Source: Rugalucina vietnamica
Lineage: Eukaryota > Mollusca > Bivalvia > Lucinida > Lucinidae
DNA: 64,000 bases
Direction: 5' to 3'
NCBI GenBank assembly: GCA_964017185.1
Contig: OZ024880.1
Coordinates: 41,134,329 to 41,198,328 of the forward strand
Part shown: one piece after another, positions 48,363-58,400 of the stretch
Numbering within the stretch: the stretch's first letter is position 1
Layout of the letters: each line of letters begins with the position of its first letter
Made by a program: the position numbers and the translations under genes
The notes under the pieces: generated by a model
The model's input: only the letters and a program-made list of their open reading frames with translations
What the model was told of the DNA's origin: nothing
Database searches by the model: none

Positions 48363-48552
48363 CATCAAAACTTTTTGTAAAATCGTCGTAATGTCCGCCT
48401 GATTATTATCTTTATTATTATTATTTTTATACATTCAGCCGTGCTCTTAGTCTTTAGATTTGATTTTGTTTCCTCACTTTAGTAATCCATTCCAGAGGTT
48501 ATAAAACTCTTTTCACGCTCAGCTCAGCTGAGGCTAAATTTTATCCTGCTCG

Positions 48553-48594
48553 TAAATGTTAAAATGCCAACAATTGTTGGCATTTTTACATTTT
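48553..48594. repeat. 42-nt near-perfect palindrome in Lox5 intron
   Basis: The inner 22 bases, centred on CAACAATTGTTG, are a perfect palindrome. The arms extend to TAAATG/CATTTA with one mismatch. It lies about 230 bp before the homeobox exon. The loop is absent and the stem short, so it is not a good microRNA candidate. Confidence 0.85.
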
Positions 48595-48750
48595 ATTAGC
48601 AGGCCCGGAAAAATTGCAGAATTTGGCGGAGTTCTATCAATTTAATTTCAATATATTTTGGCTATGTCGGTATTTATGAGCAGTTTTAATTCAGTGCTTA
48701 GCCGAGTTGAGCATGGAAAAAGTTAATAGCTTCGGAACCTGGTTTAATAA

Positions 48751-49128
<378 letters not shown>

Positions 49129-49480
49129 CGTCAGTAGAAAAGTAAGCGTTATTCAAATCAGCGTAGGTTAGTCACAATGCCAGGACTGGTGGCGCTTCAA
49201 AATGGCGACAGTAGGATTGTGACGTCACAAGTGTTGTCAGTGAACGGTCAAGCATGCAAGTGGTGCCGCGCGATTGGTATGCACGTGACGCTACGTGATT
49301 GGTGACGTCACCCGGGGAAACGAACTGACCTAGTTCGACGTTCACGTGTGTGTAGCTCTTGTTGTGAATGATCCTGCTTACAATGGTGAAAATCTAAGTG
49401 CTATTTATTCAAATTATTCATGGAGACTTCAGCGATGCATGTTGTTCTGTGTAGTGAATAAACGTTTATAATTAAAAGTT
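49129..49480 (+). other. Lox5: Lox5 3' untranslated region with AATAAA
   Basis: Sequence after the stop contains one canonical polyadenylation hexamer at 49457-49462 (AATAAA within GTGAATAAACG), giving a 3' UTR of about 350 bases. Several TGACGTCA-type motifs occur in this stretch. Confidence 0.6.
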
Positions 49481-49680
49481 CGACCATTAACTCGACTTTC
49501 TCTGGTCTTCTAATGATATTCGGAACTGTCGTTAAACTTAAACACCAAGCTTGTTACCAGTATGAATTTAGGAAACTACTAACTCTAATTCGCATTGAAG
49601 TGTGAATAGAATTAGTATTCTTTTGCTAGAGCTGAGTCCTGTCGCGAGAAAACCTGTAGTACGGGTAGGGGTTGCAGAGC

Positions 49681-49683
<3 letters not shown>

Positions 49684-49729
<46 letters not shown>

Positions 49730-49925
49730 AAACCTTTGGGGCCGTGAGTAAAAGAGGGCTTCTAACTGACTGACCGCCCACCTGATTACTGGTCAACCGC
49801 TTAGAAGGTATAAACTTGGTTTACTTGTCATGACATAGAATTTCCATACAATGGAAGCAACGTACTGACATGACCATAGCCGTTGAAAGGGGCGTAAATC
49901 AACAGACAAATCAAACGAACCACAA
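49684..49925 (-). repeat. SINE-like repeat D with a 41-nt A tail
   Basis: On the minus strand: GGTTCGTTTGATTTG, TTTCAACGGCTATGGTCATG, AGCGGTTGACCAGTAATCAG and GCCCCAAAGGTTTATGTT, then 41 A (49684-49724 as T on plus). The pure tail shows that this family ends in poly(A) and was copied by reverse transcription recently. Confidence 0.85.
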
Positions 49926-50084
49926 AGCCCTGTCAAAGGTCTGATAATAAGTTATATGAGAAGCTTTTGTATTGCGAAAGATTTTCATATTTTATATATT
50001 GTGAAAAAGTCTCACTGGTCATAGGTTTTCGCAGGCAGAGCACGAAAATCTTTATTTTTTCTCAGGGTAATGTAATTATGTTTA

Positions 50085-50597
50085 AGGCCTCGTCACACAT
50101 AAGCGAAAATCTCTCAAAGTAGACCTGCGTTAAATAGCGAAAACTAGTTTTTGATTATTTTATTTATTGCTTTACGTCCCAGTCGAAAGCTATGACCATG
50201 GCGGGACGTTAGCCGTTGAAAGCGACGTAAAGCGAATAGATCAAACAAACCATCACGAAAACATGTCCGTATAATGTATAGCACCTTATACCCCACTTTT
50301 ATATAGCAAACCTGGGGTATGCAGGGGTAGGCCTATTTTTCTTATTTTTGCTCCAAAACATAGATTGTGGGTACTCGTTAGAACCGCCTCGGCGAGGCGG
50401 TTCTAACGTGTACCCACAATCCATGTTTTGAGCAACAATAAGAAAAATAACAAAAACAAAATGAACTTAAAATTTTCAGTTTTTTACAATGTAAAAAATC
50501 TGTTTATTCCATGGGCATGTTTTTGTAATGAATACTGCATTTTCGCAATAAAAAAACGGAAGTATACGTCGAGTGATTTTCGCTTATGACGAGGCCT
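50085..50597. mobile_element. Inverted-repeat element with nested SINE piece and F2 MITE
   Basis: AGGCCTCGTCA..ATAAGCGAAAATC at 50085-50112 is mirrored by GATTTTCGCTTATGACGAGG.. at 50574-50597. Inside lie a rearranged repeat D piece (about 50150-50250) and a whole F2 MITE (50251-50530). The original element was therefore short, perhaps 130 bp. No clear target duplication. Confidence 0.75.
50251..50530 (+). mobile_element. F2 MITE, intact palindrome
   Basis: CATCACGAAAACATGTCC to GGGCATGTTTTTGTAATG. The central palindrome spans about 50335-50455 with arms reading TTATTTTTGCTC, AAAACATAGATTGTGGGTAC and GAACCGCCTCG, and mirrored right arms with few mismatches. Confidence 0.88.
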
Positions 50598-51336
50598 GTA
50601 AGTTTGTTGTTGTGACTCCACTATGAAAATCATATTGTTCAAATTTTAATAATTACCGGCAAAGGCAGTGTAAGGCACGAAAATGCTATTTACCACTAAA
50701 ACTAGTAAACAGTAGTTGCCTCCCTTAGACCAAAACATGTAACTTCTCGGTTGGCTTATTGTTTCTTATTCTCCGGATTTCGCCCACAATAAATACTTAA
50801 ATATAAGTAATAAGACATACTCTCATAGGCAAATTTAAACTCAATTTCAATTTGAGCAGATGCTTAGAATTTTAAGCCTTTGATTTGAGTTAAACACAAT
50901 TAGGAGAAATACCCAGTTGTGCAGTTTTGTTATATTGATTTTTTTGACCAAGCATGTTGTTTATTTATATGCGACTCAAGACCGCGAATGTTGTTTATAT
51001 GTCGCCATGTTTCAGATGTTGCTAATACATTAGAATAAATTATTGCATGCGTCAACATTATATAAACATTGTCATTTGTACATTGAATGTAGTTGTATCA
51101 TTTAATTGTTAAGTCTATTACATGAAAAACTGAACACAAATAAAACATGATCAAAACTGAGTAAATGAAACTTGCTTTTCTTTCACCTCCCAGTAACTTC
51201 AAGCCTAAAAGCCCCATCCTCTTGTAACCTTGGCAAAAATTCTGTTACTCAAATCAGGACCACTTACTTAATAGATGAACTGGTCGTATTCCTGACAAAT
51301 TTAAACGTCTGTACAAAAATACACAAAACATGCAAA

Positions 51337-51615
51337 CATCAGGAAAACATGTCCGTGAAATGAACACCCCCTTAAACCCCACTTTTATATAGAAAAACTG
51401 GGGTTTGCAGGGGTATATCTATTTTTCTTATTTTTGCTCCAAAACATAGATTGTGGGTACTCGTTAGAACCGCCTCGTCGAGGCGGTTCTAACGTGTACC
51501 CACAATCTGTGTTTTGAGCAAAAATAAGAAAAATATCAAAATTTTTCTTCTGAAAATTTTCTTTTTTTACAACTTTAAAAATCTATGTATATTGCATGGG
51601 CAAGTTTTCGTAATG
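51337..51615 (+). mobile_element. F2 MITE, best preserved copy
   Basis: CATCAGGAAAACATGTCC to GGGCAAGTTTTCGTAATG (imperfect terminal inverted repeats of about 21 bp). The central palindrome covers about 51423-51537, with an odd-base centre GAACCGCCTCG-T-CGAGGCGGTTC. Non-coding. Confidence 0.9.
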
Positions 51616-51714
51616 GAATAAAGAATGGATTAAGCCTGGGCTCGAGCAAACATTCACCGATAAGGAAGTTTAGAACCGAGTTTACTGTGTTAAACAGTTC
51701 ACTAGCTAGATGGC

Positions 51715-52080
51715 TTTTGCTCACATGGTGAGCTTAGAGTATAGTATATCAATGTGCGTTATCCATCCATTCTCCGCTTTCAAAGATCATCAGCTTTGGA
51801 TCCACTTAGAAGCCAAATTTCACGTAGAAAGGAGGAACAAAAGTTTATTTAAATGGTCTAGTTGTATGACCAAGATAGCAGTAATGCCCATATATGGTAA
51901 AAACATCTGCCCCCAAACCACAAATCCTTTGCTCTTGAAATTTGGCATAAGGGTGGCATGGAAGGAATTTTAGATGGACTGCTTGTGTCCAAAGCCAAAG
52001 CCTTTAACTGACTGATCGACCACCAGATTACTTGCTTAAAACTTCTGAGCCTGCCTAGGAAAGTGAATAGTGGCAGGAGG
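51715..52080 (-). repeat. Old A-family monomer followed by repeat D remnant
   Basis: GCTCACATGGTGAGCTTAGAG and GTATGACCAAGATAGC match the minus-strand right end and the middle of an A-family monomer. From about 51965 a reversed repeat D remnant reads ACTGACTGATCGACCACCAG and GAGCCTGCCTAGGAAAG. Both are strongly diverged. Confidence 0.55.
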
Positions 52081-52130
52081 GTGCCAGCTGGGGTTCGTGA
52101 GAAGTAGGTAGGCTGCTTTTTCATGGTGCA

Positions 52131-52205
52131 GCGCAGTGACCTAGTGGCTGAGTACGACTACTTCATATTTACGGAGCAACAAGTCGTGGGTTCGATACCT
52201 ACCTC
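52131..52205 (+). repeat. tRNA-derived SINE head
   Basis: TGACCTAGTGGCTGAGTACG is A-box-like and GTGGGTTCGATACCTAC matches a B box, 40 bases apart as in a tRNA. The arms do not form a complete cloverleaf. The body is cut off by the array element that begins at 52249. Confidence 0.65.
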
Positions 52206-52248
52206 CAACACCATGTAGTAACCTTGAGAAAATCATTTTCCCCATTAT

Positions 52249-54559
52249 TATACCCCCCGCTAAAACGAAGTTTTAAGGGGGGTATACTGCTTTCACTTTG
52301 TCCGTCCGAGCGTAACACTTTTTCCTTGATATCTTGAAGCCCCTTGGTCGGAATTTCATGAAACCTTGCACATACATACATAGTGATGGGGCAAATATTA
52401 TGATAAAACATAAGGGGCTAGGGGTCAGTTCTGTTAAGAGTTATTTCCCTTTGTAATTCTTAATGGCTGTGTTTGTATGCATATGTATAGTGCCTTCATG
52501 GGCCGATCAACTCCTACCACAGTTTTCCATGAATAACTCTGAAACTTTACAAATACAATTGAGACATGTTTGACATTTGCATTAAGTAGTTTGATAGTGA
52601 ATTTTTTTTTTTTACAAAATAACAGAGAACATAGACAATTTTTCATGAGCATTTTCTGTTACAGGGGATGTGCATGTGCTATGGTAGTGGCTATACGGGC
52701 CGATCAACTCCTACCACAGTTTTTGCTGGAGCCATTTGATACTTTGCCATCACAATACAGACACACTGGACAGTGCATGAAGAAATATTATTTTGGAAAA
52801 ATATTTTTTTAATAAATTTGCAGCTTTGTGAACTTAGACAATTTCTGTGCATTGTTTTCAATATGGGTTCCATGGTAGTGCCTTTAGGAGCCGATCAACT
52901 ACCACAGTTTCTGCTGGAGCCATTTGACACTGACATCACAATACAGACACATTGGACATGTGCATGAAGTAATATTATTTTGGAAAAATAATTTTTAACA
53001 AATTTGCAGCTTTGTGAACTTAGACACTTTTTGTGCATTGTTTTCAACATGGGTTCCATGGTAGTGTAGATATGGGCCGATCAACTCCTACCACAGTTTC
53101 TGCTGGAGCCATTTGATAGTTTGACTCCACAATACAGATACATTGGACATGTGCATGAAGAAATATTATTTTGAATAAAATATTTTGACAAAATTGCAGC
53201 TGTTTGAACTTTGACATAGACAATTTTTATGAGCCTTTGCTATGCTAGTGCTTATATGAGCAGATCAACTCCTACCACAGTTTTTGCTGGAGCTAATTGA
53301 TACTTTGCCTTCACAATACAGACACTGGGCATGTGCATGAAGAACAAATAATTTTGACAAAATTTCAGCTGTTTGAACTTGACAATTTTTTATGCATTTT
53401 TTCAAGATTTATTCTAAAGGTGTGGAGATACGGGCCGATCAACTCCTCCCACAGTTTGTTAGAACTTTCATATGATGCCTACATAATGTACACCCATTGG
53501 ACATTTGCATGAAGAAATAATAAGCCCCGTTTACACATTCACGATTTTTGGCTACGGTGCCGCTACGATTCGCCACGACTTGTAAAATCGTCGTGTACCG
53601 TGGTGTACCGTGGTCATTGGTAGTAGAACCGTGGTGAATCGTGGTGAATCTTGATGAATCGTGATGATTCGGGAAACTCTACGGCAGCGCTACGGAAGTT
53701 TTAAACTGTTTAAAACATTCGTGGCGTACCGTGGCGAATCGTGGTGGTAATTGGGCGTGGCCTAATTCGTAGCGCAACCGTAGCGGAATCGTGCTTATTC
53801 TTACCGACACCGTAGCTATATTCGCGGCTATTCGTGAGAGATCGTAGCCAATCTTGGAGCTCCGTAGCGAAACCGTGGAATCTTTGACACCACGAACTCC
53901 CACGATTCACCACGAATTGTGTACGGTTGTCCTACGAATCATCCACGGTTTCGCTACGGAGCTCCACGACTGGCCACGACGGCTACCGCCGTGAATCGTA
54001 CTAGTACCGTATCGAACCGTACAAGCACCGTGAGCATTCGTTGTGCCACCGTTGTTAATCGTCATTGACCGTAGCGTTGCCGTCATGAACCGTCATTGAT
54101 TCGTAGCGATACCTTACAGACACCGTACTAATATCGTAGACATTCTTACTGGAATCGTAGTGACATTGAATATTTCCACTTTTCGCCACGATTCATCCCG
54201 GTCCACCCCGATTTTTCTGACCATGAGAAATCGGGGTGAATCGTGGTGAATCGTAGAGAAAACCGTGAATGTGTAAACGGGGCTTACCAAAAAATAATTT
54301 GACAAATGACGACCTATGAGAACTTAGACAATTTTTCTTCTTTTTGTTTACAGGTAAGGGCATTCATGGGCCAATCAACTCCCACCACAGTTTTTGATGG
54401 AACAATTTCATATCGTGCCTACATAATGTACACCCATTGGACATTTGCATGAAGAAATTTAATTGTGAATTAATAATTTTTGACAAAATGGCACCTATGA
54501 GAACTTACACAATGTTTCTTCTTTTTGTTTACAGGTAAGGGCATTCACAGCGGGGGTAT
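52249..54559. mobile_element. Array element with TACCCCC termini and ~180-bp tandem monomers
   Basis: Left end ATACCCCCCGCTAAAACG, right end CACAGCGGGGGTAT, so the tips form an inverted ATACCCCC-GCT. Between them tandem monomers of about 180 bp share GGGCCGATCAACTCCTACCA, CAGTTTTTGCTGGAGCCATT, CACAATACAGACAC and GTGCATGAAGAAATATTATT. Starts lie near 52500, 52700, 52890, 53080, 53260, 53435, 54365 and (short) 54540. A foldback element interrupts the series at 53521-54287. Confidence 0.78.
53521..54287. mobile_element. Foldback element rich in CACGATTC mini-repeats
   Basis: TAAGCCCCGTTTACACATTC at the left is mirrored by GAATGTGTAAACGGGGCTTA at the right (inverted termini of more than 20 bp). 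The interior is almost wholly built from degenerate 10-13-bp words such as CGTGGTGAATCG, ACCGTAGCG and CCACGATTC in both orientations. It splits the ~180-bp tandem array of the host element. No coding capacity. Confidence 0.82.
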
Positions 54560-54779
54560 CTAATACGCCTTGCTTATTGCCAATTCTTGTTTAACCAGTG
54601 TCCAATAGCTGCATCAGGTTTGTAGGATTCAACTGCGGGTCTCAGCATGTTGATCTGTAAGTGACACTACTGTTTCTTAGATTGAAGTGAAGCCCTGAAC
54701 GTTTGGAAACATTTGGCATAAAGCCACTATGAAGAACTATTAATTTTCGGCACAATTCTTTTGGATCTATAATACATAC

Positions 54780-54985
54780 CAGGAATGATTTTTCCTTTCA
54801 GTTCAGAAAAATCATAACACGTTATTTACAGACGTATACGTTTATAACTTGAATGTTATGCGACAGTCTGCATGCTTAGTTTTTAACCCAATCATGGTTA
54901 GTAACTATGCTGCCTTTTTTATTTGCACGCCGGTGGGTCGGGCGTCAGACTCTATGATGGCCCCGACATAAAGCTTGGTAATTTC
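54780..54985 (+). repeat. Repeat E
   Basis: Matches 26020-26210 closely: ATTTTTCCTTTCAGTTCAG, GTTATGCGACAGTCTGCATG, CACGCCGGTGGGTCGGGCGT. Nature unknown. Confidence 0.75.
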
Positions 54986-55034
54986 TTTCCCCGATCAATG
55001 CTTACATGTACTTGTACCTTCTATGCTTACATTT

Positions 55035-55269
55035 GAGCCGCCTCATGGGAAAACCAACAATCTGCATATGCGAAAACAAAGACGCAGATCAGCTTCGCGG
55101 TAACCGCGAAGCTGATCAGCGCCGTTGTTTTCGCTACTCGGATAGTACAATTCCTCTTCTACTTAAATCCGAAATTTCAAGCTTCTAGCTCTTTTCTGTG
55201 CTTGTACAGGTCGGTTTGTGTCAGACCTGTTCGGAAACCCCGAAGACCGGTTTTCTCACGTCGCGGCTC
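55035..55269 (+). mobile_element. F1 MITE, 235 bp
   Basis: GAGCCGCCTCATGGG to CACGTCGCGGCTC. Flanks ATTT (55031-55034) and AATT (55270-55273), a worn duplication. The inner inverted repeat around GCTTCGCGG-TAA-CCGCGAAGC is intact. It sits just beyond the ZP gene polyadenylation site. Confidence 0.87.
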
Positions 55270-55328
55270 AATTACGATAACTACGTTGAAATGATACAAA
55301 ACGTATAAACACAGTACGATAATGCAAG

Positions 55329-55334
55329 TTTATT
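55329..55334 (-). terminator. Polyadenylation signal of the ZP gene
   Basis: AATAAA on the minus strand, about 45 bases after the TGA stop, so the 3' UTR would be very short. Confidence 0.6.
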
Positions 55335-55376
55335 ATTTTACTTCTATATACAAAATATTACAACATGACACTCGTC

Positions 55377-55435
55377 TCACCACCAGAATGTGTAGAAGAA
55401 CATGACTGCCATTGCATTAAACAGCCAGAAATTAC
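55377..55435 (-). CDS. ZP gene, last coding exon (membrane anchor)
   Basis: TCTATTTCCAG acceptor, then 18 residues NFWLFNAMAVMFFYTFWW and TGA. Very hydrophobic, with almost no cytoplasmic tail. Confidence 0.85.
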
Positions 55436-58400
55436 CTGGAAATAGAAATATAAAGTATCTTTAGAATTTATATTTTAGCCTCATTTTCTTCTCCAAATAT
55501 CTGGCTATATAAATTCAAAATATTTAGATGTACCTCGAGCAGACGTTTGGATTTTTATTAAAAACGTGATCGCTATGGCTTGGAAACCGCATCGGGGTAA
55601 AAAGTCAACTGGTCAATGACATTTATTCACCCATCTACCCTTTTTGTATAGTAAAATCAGTCAAGGGTATTTTTTTAACAAAGTGTGTGTTAATACAGTC
55701 GGTGAGCAAAAATAAAAACGTTTTCTACTGTAAAAATTTGTATAAGTATAAATATTTTATTGGCGTGATTTCTAAATCGTTTTTACTTACCAATGACTGA
55801 AGCAGCACTGTTTTGAATCGGTACAATGTGAATAACGCTGCCTGTAGTGAAGGTCTTCTCGTCTCCATGAGGTGCTAGGGCACGGACACTTCGCTTTTTC
55901 ACGCCACATGACTGAAAGTAGAAATTGTGGGAATTGTAGGAAAAATGTGATATTTTAAGCCCTCTAATCTATGAATGGGATAATGCAGGTTATGTAAGAT
56001 AGAGACCGCCATGTGTAACCATTGCAGACATTCATGGTAGCGTAAAATGAAAATGGAAAAAAACATTTTGAGCAGAATATACATTAAAAGTCTCTAACTG
56101 TGGACCACGACCAGTTTAAATCAATTTTATATACAAATGTATATACTCACAATATCACAAGCGGTGGAGCCACTGGGACACAGCTTCACTGTACACTTGA
56201 AGAATACGTCATCGCTGTTGTAGAACTTGAACACGTACAGGTTCACGTAGTAACGTTTGATGAGAGGAATGCTGGTATCAACGCTGTCGAAATCTGCGCC
56301 AAGAATGTCAGAATCCTGACTGCAGCTGTAATAATAGTTTGGCTGCTTAACTGAGCATTTTCACATTGATTCGATAGTGCTTTGGGATAGTACTTTGGGT
56401 ACTCAACAGGTATATGTGAATGGCCATAACAATTTTTCATTTTCTACTGATATCTATAAAATAACAAACGTAAAATAACATGATTACCAGAGCCCTAAGC
56501 ATTTACATGTACGCTTCGCAAACGTATTCACAGTGTAGTACCTACCCGTCCAAGACTAGTTGTTTACTGGGTGTCCCACTGGCAGATGTTCCAGAGTAGG
56601 CCCAACAGGTGGGGGAGGCAGAGTAGTCACCTGGAAAAGAGTGGACCTCGAGCACATTATAGGGTCAATTATTTTTAATTGATTATCATTAATGCTCCAG
56701 TCACCCGCAGGGCCGGGGATAGCGGGGACATAGCGGGCTAAAGTGCCGGGATTTAACCTCTGATGTATCACGGCAGTGCCGCGGATGTGCCAGGGTTTTA
56801 ATGTCCCGTCAACACATGGTCACATTAATTCAAATCAGTTTGTTATATTTTTAACATTTTTAAAATTACTTTTATGGTCCTTACTTAATTTGCAAATGTA
56901 CCTGTACATTTACATCCAGAAATTCAAGTCCCAATCATATTTCTTTTTTCATTAGAACTCAGCTGTTCCACATTGTTGTCAGCCTCCGGGTTGCCGGCAC
57001 CTTAAGCAGGGATTTTACCACAAATTTGACCCCATAGTGCCGGGCTTTTTGCGGGGCTTTAAAAGCTGAAAAGTAAAACGCCCGGCTATTCCCCGGCCTC
57101 AAGGGGGCCGTGGATACAAATGACTGGTGCATCATTATACACGCCCCGATTGTTGTGTTAAACCGTTAAGGGCACCCAACTACCCTCGGGAAAGCATCAT
57201 GTTTGATTAGTATCAATTCAGTTATTAAACATCTCAGGCACTTTTTCTTAGCCTTATTCGGCAAGTCCTGGCACATATGAACCGCTACGCGAGAAAACCG
57301 GTCTTCGAGGTTTCCGACCAGGTCTGACAAACCGACCTGTATAGTCACAGCTTGAACTTTCGGATTTAAGAGAAATTATACTATCCGTGTAGCCAATTAT
57401 ACTATCCGTGTAGCCAAAACAAAGGCGCTGATCAGTGAAGCTGATCTGCGCCTTTGTTTTCGCATAGGCAAAAATCCAGTTTTCTCACGAAGCGGCTCAT
57501 ATAAAGCACCGTACTTTGAACTTCCAATACAAGAATGACGCGAACTGTTCTAGCAATGTCGTCTTACTTGGGATGTCAATGGTCCAGTAGATTTCTGCTC
57601 CGACCAGTTCCTCGTAGACTTCTGATCCCAGCTGGTCGGGTTCTCTCAGAGCAGAGGAGATCGCGAATGACGGAGTAACAGCGTCCTGGGTGGTCACTTC
57701 GAGGCTGAATTTTGCATATGCATGTTTGAAACGTCATGGCGGACCGATACATGTATTTTAGTGTTAAGTGTATGAAGATTAATGATTACATTTTTATTGT
57801 AATTGTCATTCTGTGGTTTACAACATTATCAAATGAGCCGCGACGCGAGAAAACCGGTCTTCGGAATTTCCGACCAGATCTGACACAAACCAACCTGTAC
57901 AGTCACAGAAAAGAGCTAGAAGCTTGAAATTTTGGAGTTAAGTAGAGGAGGAAATGTACTATCCGAGTAGCGAAAACACAGGCGCTGATCAGCTTCGCGG
58001 TTACCGCGAAGCTGATCTGCGCCTTTGTTTTCGCATAGGCAATTATCCGGTTTTCTCGCGTCGCGGCTCAAATAGGCATAGCATGTAAGTATGCAAGTTT
58101 GGTTGTGCTATAAACTCTTGCTTAGTATACTCAAAAACTGAAACTTTGACATTTGACATTAGTTATTTCGAATACAAATAAATTTAATTTATTTTTATTA
58201 ACTACTTACGTAGCACCAAGTAGGTTAGATACGGTCCTATCAACACCGGAGTCTGCGATATCCGCACATTCAATCTCGTAGGAAATGTAGTCATTGCTCC
58301 CGAATGTTTCCACACTACCAGAACGTTGGGAGAAGAACGCTACGATCGTGTTGTCCTGCAAGTAGGAGCTTCGTTTGAAATATTTTGACATGGCTTTTGT

